DNA of 64,000 bases from Bittarella massiliensis (ex Durand et al. 2017). GTDB lineage: Bacteria; Bacillota; Clostridia; Oscillospirales; Ruminococcaceae. The DNA is taken from NCBI RefSeq assembly GCF_001486165.1, contig NZ_LN908977.1, forward strand, positions 1,058,177-1,122,176, in the 5' to 3' direction. A model generated the notes under the pieces. The model was not told the origin of the DNA, made no database searches, and saw only the letters and a program-made list of their open reading frames with translations. Below, piece after piece: positions 49,800-58,929 of the stretch. Position 1 is the stretch's first letter. Each line of letters opens with the position of its first letter. The position numbers were made by a program, and so were the translations under genes.

Positions 49800-50348
49800 A
49801 TGCTCATCACCCCGCAGACGATTTTCCTGAAAGACGGCCGGGAGTGCCTGTTGCGCTCCCCCCAGGCGGAGGACACCGAGGCCGTACTGGCCCACCTTCG
49901 CCAGACGTCGGCGGAGACCGGGTTCATGGCCCGCTACCCCGACGAGATCACCCAGACCACCGCGGAGGAGGCCGCCCTCCTGCGGCGGCAGGCAGAGGAT
50001 CCCCTCGCCCTGATGGCGGCCGCCTTTGTGGGGGGCGAACTGGCCGCCAACGCCGGTCTCGCTCCCGTCGCCCGGCTGGACAAGTACCGCCACCGGGCGG
50101 AGTTCGGCATCTCGGTCAAGGAGGCGTTTTGGGGGCAGGGCATCGGCTCTGCCCTACTGCCGGTCGTCATTGCGGCCGCCCGCGCCGCCGGCTACCTGCA
50201 GATCGAGCTGGAGGTGGTGGCCGAAAACCGGCGGGCCGCCGCCCTGTACGAGCGCTTTGGCTTTCAGAGTTACGGCCTGCGGGAGCGGTCCTTCCGCTTT
50301 CGCGACGGCAGCTTCTGCGCCGAAAAGCTGATGATTTTACAGCTTTGA
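49800..50348 (+). CDS. GNAT-family N-acetyltransferase
   Basis: The 182-residue protein has the acetyl-CoA loop WGQGIGSALLPVVIAAAR and the late IELEVVAENRRAAALYERFGF motif typical of RimI/YjcF-like acetyltransferases. The N-terminal segment (KDGRECLLRSPQAEDTEAVLAHL) is the standard opening of the family. The ATG at 49800 follows GGGAGGTAG. The acceptor is unknown. Confidence 0.92.
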   Translation: MLITPQTIFLKDGRECLLRSPQAEDTEAVLAHLRQTSAETGFMARYPDEITQTTAEEAALLRRQAEDPLALMAAAFVGGELAANAGLAPVARLDKYRHRAEFGISVKEAFWGQGIGSALLPVVIAAARAAGYLQIELEVVAENRRAAALYERFGFQSYGLRERSFRFRDGSFCAEKLMILQL

Positions 50349-50378
50349 GCGACAGGGCAAATGAGAAATGAAAAATGA

Positions 50379-50414
50379 AAAAAGAGAGGTGGCCGACGCC
50401 GCCTCTCTTTTTTT
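50379..50414. terminator. Bidirectional terminator
   Basis: AAAAAGAGAGGTGG pairs with GCCTCTCTTTTTT, between convergent genes. Confidence 0.85.
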
Positions 50415-50423
50415 GCCGCCGCT

Positions 50424-51881
50424 TTAGGGCAGGGCGATCTCGGCGGCGCCTGAAAGGCCCGCCTCGACGAACCGCTGCCGGGCCCGCTCGAAAATCAAGC
50501 GATAACAGTCTGTCAGCTTCTGGACAAACACCGCCTCCTCGTCCGCCTGCAGGGCGTTTGCCGCCTCGACACAGATGTGAAAGACGGCCCGTATGTTCCG
50601 CTGGGCCCGCCGCCCCTGCAGGTAGAACAGGAAAGCCCCCCGCTGGAGCAGCCGGTTGGTCTGTTCTACGATCTGCCGCAGGGAGGCCAGGGGGATGGCC
50701 TCGATGACGGCGGCGATCAGGGGGGTGAGGGGGCTCTCCCCTCCCCCTTTGGCCGCCTGGACCACCCGCTGGGCCACCCCCCTTTCCATGTGGGGAAAGG
50801 CCAGATGGGCCACCCGGGGCAACACCAGCACCATGAACTGCATCCCCTGCAGGTAGAGGAGGGCGTCCCGCCGGTTGCCCGCCTGACAGATACTCTCCTC
50901 GCTCAACTGCATCCGCCCCAGGGTGACCTGGGTGCCCCGGCCGTTGTACACCTCCACCAGTCCCAACTGGCGCAGCATCTCCAGCGCCTGGCGGAGGGTG
51001 GAGAGGGAGACGCCGTAGCGCTGTGCCAAAGCGGCCGCCGGGGGCAGAAAACTGCCGTCGGGATAGACCCCGGCGCGGATGCCGTCCAGCAGGTCTCGCC
51101 CAATTTCGGTGTAGGTGCAGACCCGCCCCTTCTCCGCATCCCAGCGAAAGGCGCTGGCAGGGTCCTCCTCCACCTGGGGGTGGTCGGCCGCCAGGGTCTG
51201 CAGATACCGCTCCACCTGCAAGCCGACGTTTCGGTACATCTGGCCAAAACACTGCTCCACCCGCTCCGGCGGCCCCTCTGCCAGGGCGGCAAGGGCGGTG
51301 GAAAACCCCGCCGGATTTTGGCGAATGGCCTCTAAATAGGGATTTTGATACCCCTCAAAGACCGGCACCTGGGTGTACAACTCCATGCTGGAATAGAGCT
51401 CGCCCAAAAGGGGACTGCCGCACCGGGAGAGCAGCCGGTGCAGCGCCGCGGAGGAGGCCCGCCAGTTCTCTTTGGGGGCGGCGGTGCCCACCTTCTGGTA
51501 GCCCCGCTGCAACTGCCGCAGCATCCGCTCGCCGCTGCAGCGCGCCCCAAAGGAAAAGATGGGCGGGGTCAGGATAGCCAGCGTCTGGTACATCTCCATC
51601 ACCGAGGAGCGCCGCGCCAACAGGGCGCGGATGGCCCGCTGGTTTTCCCGACTGACGTCCTCCCTGTAGATCACCACCGCGCAGCGCCGCTCCTCGGTCT
51701 TGATGTACCCCTCTTCGCGCAGGGCGGCGAGCACGTCCCGCACCGTGCGGATGCCCACGCGGTAGCGCTCGCAGAGCTTTTTGGCCGACGGCAGCGACTC
51801 CCCGCAGCGGATGCGGCCGGTCTCGATTTCCCCCACAAGCGCCCCGTGCAGGTAGGCAAACAGCGTCGTTTTTTCGTTCAC
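50424..51881 (-). CDS. Double-HTH GntR-family regulator
   Basis: This 485-residue protein contains two GntR-type winged-helix domains. One is at residues ~8-75 (GRIRCGESLPSAKKLCERYR and VRDVLAALREEGYI); the other at ~255-325 (GVYPDGSFLPPAAALAQRYG and LRQALEMLRQLGLVE). Each is followed by a ~170-residue helical region, so the protein is a duplicated GntR unit in one chain. A single chain could bind two half-sites or two operators. The ATG at 51881 is divergent from the c-di-GMP phosphodiesterase gene. Two GTATACGTACAC-type sites flank that gene's promoter and are good operator candidates. Confidence 0.88.
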   Translation of the reverse strand: MNEKTTLFAYLHGALVGEIETGRIRCGESLPSAKKLCERYRVGIRTVRDVLAALREEGYIKTEERRCAVVIYREDVSRENQRAIRALLARRSSVMEMYQTLAILTPPIFSFGARCSGERMLRQLQRGYQKVGTAAPKENWRASSAALHRLLSRCGSPLLGELYSSMELYTQVPVFEGYQNPYLEAIRQNPAGFSTALAALAEGPPERVEQCFGQMYRNVGLQVERYLQTLAADHPQVEEDPASAFRWDAEKGRVCTYTEIGRDLLDGIRAGVYPDGSFLPPAAALAQRYGVSLSTLRQALEMLRQLGLVEVYNGRGTQVTLGRMQLSEESICQAGNRRDALLYLQGMQFMVLVLPRVAHLAFPHMERGVAQRVVQAAKGGGESPLTPLIAAVIEAIPLASLRQIVEQTNRLLQRGAFLFYLQGRRAQRNIRAVFHICVEAANALQADEEAVFVQKLTDCYRLIFERARQRFVEAGLSGAAEIALP

Positions 51882-51945
51882 AGCCCCTTCCCCCCTCCCT
51901 CTGCATTTCCCTTCTAGTATAGCACAAAAAAGCCCTTAGCTATAT

Positions 51946-51960
51946 GGATACGTGTACAAA
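51946..51960. promoter_or_regulatory. Candidate GntR operator, upstream copy
   Basis: GGATACGTGTACAAA matches, in the same orientation, the site at 52020 (GTATACGTACACAAA). Confidence 0.45.
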
Positions 51961-51967
51961 TATGACC

Positions 51968-51996
51968 TTGTTTTATAACCCCCCATTTGCTAGAAT
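51968..51996 (+). promoter_or_regulatory. σA promoter for the c-di-GMP phosphodiesterase gene
   Basis: TTGTTT (51968-51973), a 17-bp spacer and TAGAAT (51991-51996) lie between the two candidate operators. Confidence 0.7.
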
Positions 51997-52019
51997 GGTA
52001 AAAACGGCTTTATCATTCT

Positions 52020-52034
52020 GTATACGTACACAAA
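52020..52034. promoter_or_regulatory. Candidate GntR operator, downstream copy
   Basis: GTATACGTACACAAA lies just downstream of the expected transcription start, a blocking position. Confidence 0.45.
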
Positions 52035-52100
52035 AAAGTTTGTCATTTTTTCCGGCTTTTAAGAGCCGTCTGCCATTCTGCATCCGGGAGGAGGAGCGCT

Positions 52101-54308
52101 GTGCAGGGACATAAGAAACACCTCTCACAGGGGGTGCGCCGGTGGGTGTTGGTCGCGATGGCCGCCCTCTTGGTGGGGATCGGGGCGGTCGCCGTCTGGA
52201 ACGCGGTGGCATTGCGGCAGGCGGTCGACCGCCGCACCCAGCAATACCTGACGGACGTCTCCAACCAGTCCGCCCAGCTCATCCGAGCGCGCATCGACGG
52301 CACCATGGGCCAACTCGTCCTCACCGCCGAGGACTTGGCGGCGGGCGTCCTCTCCCCCGAAGGGCTGCACGCCCGCGCCTCATTTGCAAAATTTGACGAA
52401 TTGGCCGTGGTCGGCCCCGCGGGTGAAAACCCCTTCACCGAAGACTACTCCGTCAATTTGGGCGAACTGCCCGCCTTTCAGTCGGCACTCAACGGCACGC
52501 GCGTCTTCTGCCCCCTTCCGGGAAAGGACGGGTTTCTCTATCTGGTCCCCCTCGCCCGCGACGGGCAGGTCACGGGGGTGTTGGCGGGCGTCAAATCGAG
52601 TGAGAAGATGCGCGCCATCATCGACAACGACTGCTTTGACGGGCAGGGGAGCACCTGCGTCCTCGACAGCGATGGGACCATCCTCGTCTCCCCCACCCAG
52701 CGGCCCTTTTCCGCCTTCATCGCCGCCACCCAGTACTCCGAGACGGAGGGGTGGGCGCAGGAGATGCAGGAGGGCCTGCGGCAGGGCCGGGCGGGCAATG
52801 TCCTCCTCCCCACCGCCGACGGGGAGGAGATCTGGCTGGACTACCGGCCCATCGGCGACTACGGGCTGTATGTGGCCACCCTCATCCCCCGCGACCTCAT
52901 CGCCGCCGACGTCGACCTCTCCACCCGGCGGACCATCGGCTTTGCCGTGGGCGCCGCCATCCTGCTGGCGCTGTTGAGCGCGGGCGGGATCATCTACCAG
53001 AACTGGACCCGCGCCCAGATGAGGCGGGTCGCCTTTTCGGACCCGGTCACCGGGGGATACAACAACACCCGCTTCCTCTGGGAGGGGGAGCGGCTCGTCC
53101 GCCAGCGCCCGGCAGAGGGCTGGGCGGTGATCGCCCTGAACCTGAAGGACTTTCGCCTGGTCAACGAGGTCAAGGGCGAGGAAAATGGCGACGACCTCCT
53201 CCGCCGGGTGCACCGCACCCTTCTGCAGCAGCTGGGCGAGGGCGAGTTGGCGGCCCGCGGCGAGGGGGACACCTTCTACCTGCTGGCGCACGGCCCCCAG
53301 GAACGGCTGGCTGCCAGGATGGAAGATCTCTCCACCCGGCTGGGGGACATCGACACCGCCGTGGGCCGCCTGCGGGTGAGCCAGGGTGGCTGTCCCGTCG
53401 ACCCCGCCGACCCCGATTTGGGGGCGGCCGAGCGCCGGGCAAATCTGGCCCGCAGGACCGTGGCCGAGGAATACCCCAGCAGCGCCGCCCTCTTTGACGG
53501 CTCATTTGCCGTCCGCCAGGAGGAGGAGATCGAGCGCCTGAAGGAGTTGGAACAGGCCTTTGCCAGGGAGGAGTTCTGCATCTACCTGCAGCCCAAATAC
53601 CGGCAGCGGGACGGCCATGCCGAGGTGGCTGGGGCCGAGGCCCTGGTGCGCTGGGTCCACCCGGGGCGGGGGTTGGTCCCCCCGGGCGAATTCATCCCCC
53701 TCTGCGAGCGCACCGGGCTGATCCGCCAGTTGGATCTGCTGGTCTTTGAAAAGGTCTGCCTGCTGCTCAAAAGATGGGCGGAGCAGGGGCTGGCAGAGGT
53801 GCCGGTATCGGTCAACGTCTCCCGCCAGCACATGAAGACCGCCCACTTTTTGGACAGCTACCGCGACATCCTGCAGCGCACCGGTGTCGACGCCCACCGG
53901 CTGGAATTGGAGCTGACGGAAAACGTCCTCTTCACCACCCGGGAGATCGGGGAGGCGCGGGACCTGATCGAGCGCATCCACCAGTTGGGGATGCACTGCT
54001 CGCTGGACGACTTCGGGGCGGGCTACTCCTCCCTGGGGCTGCTCAAGGACCTGCCGGTGGACACCCTCAAGCTGGACCGGCAGTTCTTCGCCGACAGCCT
54101 GCACTCCCCCCGCTCCCAGGCGGTGGTCCGCTCCATCCTCTCTCTGGCCAGGGCGCTGGATATCGAATCGGTGGCCGAGGGGATCGAGGAAGAGGGGCAG
54201 GCGGCCTTCCTCTGGGAGGCGGGCTGCGACCTGATCCAGGGATACCTCTACGCCCCGCCCCTGCCGACGGCGGCCTTCGAGTCGCTTCTCCCCCCTGCGA
54301 ACAACTAA
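52101..54308 (+). CDS. Membrane-bound c-di-GMP phosphodiesterase (Cache-degenerate GGDEF-EAL)
   Basis: The 735-residue protein starts at GTG 52101 after GGGAGGAGG. Helix 1 (~16-38), a Cache-like sensor, and helix 2 (~280-300) come first. A GGDEF-type domain follows whose active-site loop reads RGEGDTF (near 388), so it cannot make c-di-GMP. The EAL domain is intact: GAEALVRW, ELTENV, LDDFGAGYSS, LKLDRQFF, VAEGIEEE and QGYLYAPP. It therefore most likely breaks down c-di-GMP in response to an external ligand. It is divergent from the double-GntR regulator, whose candidate operators flank this promoter. Confidence 0.92.
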   Translation: MQGHKKHLSQGVRRWVLVAMAALLVGIGAVAVWNAVALRQAVDRRTQQYLTDVSNQSAQLIRARIDGTMGQLVLTAEDLAAGVLSPEGLHARASFAKFDELAVVGPAGENPFTEDYSVNLGELPAFQSALNGTRVFCPLPGKDGFLYLVPLARDGQVTGVLAGVKSSEKMRAIIDNDCFDGQGSTCVLDSDGTILVSPTQRPFSAFIAATQYSETEGWAQEMQEGLRQGRAGNVLLPTADGEEIWLDYRPIGDYGLYVATLIPRDLIAADVDLSTRRTIGFAVGAAILLALLSAGGIIYQNWTRAQMRRVAFSDPVTGGYNNTRFLWEGERLVRQRPAEGWAVIALNLKDFRLVNEVKGEENGDDLLRRVHRTLLQQLGEGELAARGEGDTFYLLAHGPQERLAARMEDLSTRLGDIDTAVGRLRVSQGGCPVDPADPDLGAAERRANLARRTVAEEYPSSAALFDGSFAVRQEEEIERLKELEQAFAREEFCIYLQPKYRQRDGHAEVAGAEALVRWVHPGRGLVPPGEFIPLCERTGLIRQLDLLVFEKVCLLLKRWAEQGLAEVPVSVNVSRQHMKTAHFLDSYRDILQRTGVDAHRLELELTENVLFTTREIGEARDLIERIHQLGMHCSLDDFGAGYSSLGLLKDLPVDTLKLDRQFFADSLHSPRSQAVVRSILSLARALDIESVAEGIEEEGQAAFLWEAGCDLIQGYLYAPPLPTAAFESLLPPANN

Positions 54309-54352
54309 AAAAGGGCCCGCCGGAGCGACCTGCTCCGACGGGCCCTTTTCAT
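54309..54352. terminator. Bidirectional terminator
   Basis: AAAAAGGGCCCGCCGGAGC pairs with GCTCCGACGGGCCCTTTT between convergent genes. Confidence 0.88.
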
Positions 54353-54370
54353 CTGCCATGCGCCCTTTAT

Positions 54371-55828
54371 TTAGAAGGTGTTGACCTTTTCAAGCAGGTC
54401 GCGCTTCATCCGCCACAGGCTGGGGGAGAGGTCGACATAGTAGCGGTGGGGGTTTTCAAACCGCTTGACCTCTTCCCAAAGGTGGTCCACCTGTTCCAGA
54501 CAGTAGTTTTGCAGCTGCTGCAAGGAGAGGGGGGTGTAGAGGGACCTGCCCTCGGCAAAGACCTGCTCCAGCACCGGCACCGCGTAGACGTTTTCCAGGG
54601 TCTGCTTTTTCCAGGTGGCGTTGGGGTCGAAGATGGTGATGGGCTTCGAGGTGTCCACCTCCTCGCCGAACTCGGTCACATAGTCGGCGATGGCCTGGTG
54701 GGTGTCCTTGTCAAAAAAGCGCCAGACCTGCTTGAAGCCGGGGTTGGTGATCTTCTCCACCGTCTCGGAGATCTTGATTTTGGGGATGTAGTGCTCCCCC
54801 TCCTGAATGGCCACCAGCTTGTAGACCCCGCCGAACACCGGGTCGGACTTGCTGGTGATGAGGTTCTCCCCCACTCCGAAGGAGTCCACCTTGGCCCCCT
54901 GGGTGATCAGGTCGCGGATGATGTACTCGTCCAGCGAGTTGCTGGCCACGATCTTGCAGTCGGTGAGACCGGCCTCGTCGAGCATCTTGCGGGCCTTTTT
55001 CGAGAGGTAGGCGATGTCGCCCGAGTCGATGCGGATGCCCGCCGGCCGGTAGCCCCGGGGGATGACCACCTCGTTGAAGACCTTGATGGCGTTGGGGATG
55101 CCCGACTTGATGACGTTGTAGGTGTCCACCAGCAGGGTGCAGCTGTCGGGGTAGATCTCGGCATAGGTCTTGAACGCCTCGTACTCCGAGTCGAACATCT
55201 GCACCCAGCTGTGGGCCATGGTGCCGGTGGCGGGGATGTGGTAGTCCCGGTCGGCAATGGTGCAGGCGGTGGCGGCGCAGCCGCCGATGTAGGCCGCCCG
55301 CGCCCCCAAGATGGCGCCGTCGTAGCTCTGGGCGCGGCGGGAGCCAAACTCCATCACCGGCCGCCCGGCGGCGGCCCGCACCACCCGGTTGGCCTTGGTG
55401 GCCAGCAGGGACTGGTGGTTGACCGTCAGCAGGACCATGGTCTCCACCAGTTGGGCCTGGATCACCGGACCCCGCACAATGACCACCGGCTCGCCGGGGA
55501 AGACCGGCTCCCCCTCCTTGGCGGCCCAGACGTCGCAGGTGAAGCGAAAGTGCAGCAGGTAGTCGAGGAAGGCCTCGCTGAAGATGTGCTTGCCCCGCAG
55601 GTAGTCCACGTCCTCCTGGGTGAAGCGGAGGTTGTTCATGTACTCCACCAGCTGCTCCAGCCCGGCGAAGATGGCGTAGCCGCCCCCGTCGGGGATCTTG
55701 CGGAAGAACATGTCAAAGACGCCGATCTTGTCGTCCATCCCGCTCTCCAGGTAGCCGTTGGACATGGTCAGCTCGTAAAAGTCGGTGAGCATGGTCAAAT
55801 TGCGCTCGTTTTGCAGATCCAGACCCAT
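54371..55828 (-). CDS. pncB: Nicotinate phosphoribosyltransferase
   Basis: PncB makes nicotinate mononucleotide from nicotinate and PRPP (NAD salvage). The 485-residue protein has LTDFYELTMSNGYL, MEFGSRRAQSYDGA, GTMAHSWVQMF (the activating phospho-histidine region) and GIRIDSGDIAYLS. It matches the long clostridial form. The ATG at 55828 follows GGAGAGGACC. The gene stands alone on this strand. Confidence 0.96.
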   Translation of the reverse strand: MGLDLQNERNLTMLTDFYELTMSNGYLESGMDDKIGVFDMFFRKIPDGGGYAIFAGLEQLVEYMNNLRFTQEDVDYLRGKHIFSEAFLDYLLHFRFTCDVWAAKEGEPVFPGEPVVIVRGPVIQAQLVETMVLLTVNHQSLLATKANRVVRAAAGRPVMEFGSRRAQSYDGAILGARAAYIGGCAATACTIADRDYHIPATGTMAHSWVQMFDSEYEAFKTYAEIYPDSCTLLVDTYNVIKSGIPNAIKVFNEVVIPRGYRPAGIRIDSGDIAYLSKKARKMLDEAGLTDCKIVASNSLDEYIIRDLITQGAKVDSFGVGENLITSKSDPVFGGVYKLVAIQEGEHYIPKIKISETVEKITNPGFKQVWRFFDKDTHQAIADYVTEFGEEVDTSKPITIFDPNATWKKQTLENVYAVPVLEQVFAEGRSLYTPLSLQQLQNYCLEQVDHLWEEVKRFENPHRYYVDLSPSLWRMKRDLLEKVNTF

Positions 55829-56015
55829 TTTGCGGTCCTCTCCTTTTTTTGGCTGCCCGGCTCATCCACCCCCGGCAGCCACTCTCATATTTTTCCATCT
55901 CCCCCCAAAACGGGGGGAGTGGGCGGCCGCTCTCGGCAGATTGCACAGAAGCCCTTTTCATCCCTCAAACGCGCAGCCGCTTTTCTGTTTATTATAGCAC
56001 AGAGGGCGGGGGTTG

Positions 56016-56720
56016 TCATCCCGCCCGATAGCCCTCCACCTTCTGCAAAAAGGACTCCCAGCCGCCGGTGTCCCGCATGATCTGGGGGCAGTTTTTCTCC
56101 ATGAAATCGTGGTGCTGCTTGATGTTCTCGATCCCCAGCCCGTAGTAGTCCAGCAGGTAGGCGGTGAGCTTGGCGGCGTTGTCCACCGCCCGGTCGTAGT
56201 CGCCGTCGTCGTTGACGCAGATCTCCACCCCGATGCCGCACTGGTTTCCCCCGCCGGCGGTCAGCTTGTCGCCGGCGTGCCAGCCCACCTCGTCGTCGGG
56301 CAGGTGGTGATAGATCTGGTGGTCGTCCACCGTGTAGTGCCAGGAGAGGGTGCTCTCCACCGATTTTTTCTGTATGTACTCGCTGTGGCGCTGGGCGTCC
56401 GCCCCGTCTGAGTGGTTGGCCGTCTCGTGGATGACCACCCACTTGATTTCCCGCTTGATGCCCGGCCGCCCGGCGTTCCCCGCGGGGATGAACTCCTCGG
56501 TCACCGGGATGCCGGCGATGGTCTGGGCCCGAGAGGGCTCCACCGGCTGCCGGTACCGGCAGCGCGAGAGGATGAGCAGCCCCCCCAACAGCACCGCCAG
56601 CAGCCCAAAGAGGATGGGGCGCAGGGGGAGGTGCCTGTCCCGCCCGCGCGGACGGGGGCGGGAGCGGGGGACCTTTTTCAGCGGCGGCCTTCGCCGAACG
56701 GTAGATGGCGGCAATTTCAC
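56016..56720 (-). CDS. Membrane-anchored N-acetylmuramoyl-L-alanine amidase (Amidase_2)
   Basis: The 234-residue protein has a basic N-terminus and one membrane helix (~residues 38-58). The amidase_2 domain shows VVIHETANHSDGADAQRH (zinc His), WHYTVDDHQIYHHLPDDEVG and QHHDFMEKNCPQIM (second zinc His and Cys). It cleaves the lactyl bond between MurNAc and the stem peptide, probably during growth or sporulation. GTG 56720, with AGAGAGGAAGT directly before, is taken as start; ATG-initiated longer versions to 56927 are possible but read through a promoter-like TATACT. Confidence 0.88.
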   Translation of the reverse strand: MKLPPSTVRRRPPLKKVPRSRPRPRGRDRHLPLRPILFGLLAVLLGGLLILSRCRYRQPVEPSRAQTIAGIPVTEEFIPAGNAGRPGIKREIKWVVIHETANHSDGADAQRHSEYIQKKSVESTLSWHYTVDDHQIYHHLPDDEVGWHAGDKLTAGGGNQCGIGVEICVNDDGDYDRAVDNAAKLTAYLLDYYGLGIENIKQHHDFMEKNCPQIMRDTGGWESFLQKVEGYRAG

Positions 56721-56837
56721 ACTTCCTCTCTCAGCGCTCTCATTTACTAGAGTATACACCATCTCCCGAAAAAATTCTTGACGGCTTTCTTTCGATTTGC
56801 CTGCCAACGGCTTCCTTTTTTTGGAAGACATCTGTCC

Positions 56838-56866
56838 TTGGCAAAGGGCCAATTTGGCGCTACACT
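56838..56866 (+). promoter_or_regulatory. σA promoter for the nucleoside hydrolase gene
   Basis: TTGGCA (56838-56843), a 17-bp spacer and TACACT (56861-56866). Confidence 0.7.
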
Positions 56867-56926
56867 GGTAAAAAAAGAGCGGGGGGCCCGCGCGCCGGCC
56901 GCCCTGCCACTGGAGGAATCGAGCCA

Positions 56927-57910
56927 ATGGACAAGAGAAAAGTGATTTTAGATGTGGACACCGGCAGCGACGACGCCGTCGCCATCATGACCGCCCTGCT
57001 CTCCCCCGAGTTGGAGGTGCTGGGCATCTGCACCGTCAACGGCAACCGCTGCATCGAGATGACCACCGAAAACACCCTGCGGGTGGTGGAGTACCTGGGC
57101 AGCGACGTGCCGGTCTTCAAGGGCTGCCATCTGCCCCTGGTCAGCTCCCTGACCCCCGGCCGCCGGCCCCACATGCCCTTCACCGGCCAGGAGGACCCGG
57201 AGGAGAACGTCCACAGCGACTACCTGGACTACCTGCCCGCCGCCACCATCCAGCCCCAGCGGCAAAACGCCGTCAGCTGGCTGGTGGACACCCTGATGGC
57301 CTCGGACGGGGACATCACCCTGATCCCGGTGGGGCCGCTGACCAACATCGCCGCCGCCATCCGCATCCAGCCCGAGATCGTGGAGAAGATCGGGGAGATC
57401 GTCATCATGGGCGGCGCCTATGAGTACGGCAACATCACCCCCGCCGCCGAGTTCAACATCTGGATTGACCCGGAGGCCGCCAAGATCGTGCTGGACTGCG
57501 GCGCCAAGATCACCCTGGTGCCCCTGGACGCCACCCACCGCGCCTGCATCTCCCTGGGCGAGTGCGACCAGCTCGACGCCATGAACACCCGCGCCTCCAA
57601 GGCCACCTCGGAATTTGCCCGCTACCGCATCAAGGGCTACCGGGTCTTTCAGCCCATGGAGCAGGACGACTGGGGCCCCATCCACGACGCCCTGGCCGTG
57701 GCCGCGGTCATCGACCCCACCGTCCTCAAAGACGTCCGCCAGCTCTATGTGGACGTGGACTTCTCCGGCGGCTTTGCCGACGGCATGACCATCTGCGATG
57801 TGAACACCCGCGACAAAAAGGCCCGCAAGAACTGTGCAGTCGCCCTGAACGCCGACCGGGAGAAGTTTGTCTCCCTGGTGATGCGCGCCATGGAGCGCTC
57901 GCCCAAATAG
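56927..57910 (+). CDS. Inosine/uridine-preferring nucleoside hydrolase family protein
   Basis: The 327-residue protein has the calcium-binding start KVILDVDTGSDDAVAIM, LIPVGPLTNIAAAI, VIMGGAYEYGNITPAAEFN and a late WGPIHDALAVAAVIDPT, covering the family's Asp cluster and catalytic region. It cleaves the N-glycosidic bond of ribonucleosides. With the adenosine deaminase-like and deoxyribosyltransferase-like proteins elsewhere in the window it suggests active nucleoside salvage. The ATG at 56927 follows GGAGGAATC; a terminator follows. Confidence 0.94.
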   Translation: MDKRKVILDVDTGSDDAVAIMTALLSPELEVLGICTVNGNRCIEMTTENTLRVVEYLGSDVPVFKGCHLPLVSSLTPGRRPHMPFTGQEDPEENVHSDYLDYLPAATIQPQRQNAVSWLVDTLMASDGDITLIPVGPLTNIAAAIRIQPEIVEKIGEIVIMGGAYEYGNITPAAEFNIWIDPEAAKIVLDCGAKITLVPLDATHRACISLGECDQLDAMNTRASKATSEFARYRIKGYRVFQPMEQDDWGPIHDALAVAAVIDPTVLKDVRQLYVDVDFSGGFADGMTICDVNTRDKKARKNCAVALNADREKFVSLVMRAMERSPK

Positions 57911-57920
57911 GGCCTCCCGT

Positions 57921-57961
57921 TAAAAATCGCCTCTCCGCACTGCCGGAGGGGCGATTTTTTA
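57921..57961 (+). terminator. Terminator after the nucleoside hydrolase gene
   Basis: AAAAATCGCCTCTCC pairs with GGAGGGGCGATTTTT. Confidence 0.88.
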
Positions 57962-58106
57962 CCTAAAATTTTCCTTTTATTGCGGGGCGGTGGAAAAGCC
58001 TTCGCGGTTTTCACAAATCGTGAAACTTGTCGAAAAAAGGGGGCTGTACAGTGTCTATCTCCTGTATGATGCTTAAGGGAAGACTATCTACTAGGAGGTA
58101 ATAAAA

Positions 58107-58697
58107 ATGAGTACGTTCGCCTATGTGCGGGTCTCCTCCCGCGACCAAAACGAAGACCGGCAGCTGATCGCCATGCAGGAGTTCGGCGTGCCGAAGACCC
58201 ACATCTACACCGACAAACAGAGCGGCAAGGACTTTGACCGCCCCAGTTACCAGCGGCTGATGCGCCGCCTCAAGCCCGGCGATCTCTTGGTGATCAAGTC
58301 CATCGACCGGCTGGGGCGCAACTACGACGAGATCATCCAACAGTGGCGGGAGATCACCAAGCGAAAGCAGGTGGACATCGCCGTGCTGGACATGCCCCTG
58401 CTCAACACCCGGCAGGGCGACCGGGACCTGACCGGCGTCTTCATCTCCGACTTGGTGTTGCAGATCCTCTCCTACGTGGCCCAGACCGAGCGGGAGAACA
58501 TCCGCCAGCGGCAGCGGGAGGGCATTGACGCGGCCAAGCGAAAGGGGGTCGCCTTCGGCCGGCCGCGCAAGCCCATCCCCCCCGATTTCCCCCTGCTCAA
58601 ACGGCAGTGGCAGGGCGGTTCCATCAGCTCCCGCGAGGCGGCCAAGCGCCTCGGCGTCTCGCAGGATACCTTCCTTCGCTGGACCCGGGAACACTGA
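58107..58697 (+). CDS. Small serine recombinase (resolvase/invertase)
   Basis: The 196-residue protein is a resolvase/invertase-type serine recombinase. The catalytic serine is S10 (AYVRVSSRDQNEDRQ), and the conserved arginines lie in KSIDRLGRNYDEI. The long αE helix (VAQTERENIRQRQREGIDAA) and a C-terminal helix-turn-helix (SISSREAAKRLGVSQDTFLRW) are complete. It lacks the zinc-ribbon/coiled-coil extension of large serine integrases. AGGAGG precedes the ATG at 58107. There is no transposase or obvious transposon end nearby; a role in local inversion or chromosome-dimer resolution is possible. A TTCAC...GTGAA inverted motif (58010-58024) precedes it. Confidence 0.92.
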   Translation: MSTFAYVRVSSRDQNEDRQLIAMQEFGVPKTHIYTDKQSGKDFDRPSYQRLMRRLKPGDLLVIKSIDRLGRNYDEIIQQWREITKRKQVDIAVLDMPLLNTRQGDRDLTGVFISDLVLQILSYVAQTERENIRQRQREGIDAAKRKGVAFGRPRKPIPPDFPLLKRQWQGGSISSREAAKRLGVSQDTFLRWTREH

Positions 58698-58929
58698 AGA
58701 GATGCGGCTGATTGGAAATCTTTATGAAAAGAAATGGTAGACTTTACCTTTCGCGCTGCAACCGGCTACGCCCGCCTGTGCTGCGGAAAAAAGCTCCTGA
58801 AACCGAGCCTAAAAAAGGCCAACTTTTACAGGAAAACGTGCCTTTTGATGCGCCTTTTACACATTCTCTATTATACCGGCAGCGAAAGAAATTGTCTGCT
58901 ATATCGAGCAGAAGAGGGAGGGGACGACT

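Noticed and set aside
52101-54308. Diguanylate cyclase activity
   Set aside because: The GGDEF loop is RGEGDTF, so the cyclase site is degenerate; only the EAL half looks active.
56016-56927. Full 303-codon version of the amidase
   Set aside because: The extra N-terminus overlaps a promoter-like TATACT and lacks a ribosome binding site, whereas GTG 56720 has one.
58010-58034. Inverted TTCAC/GTGAA and TGTCGAA as a recombination res site
   Set aside because: Too short and unpaired to call a res or hix site; only noted as context.
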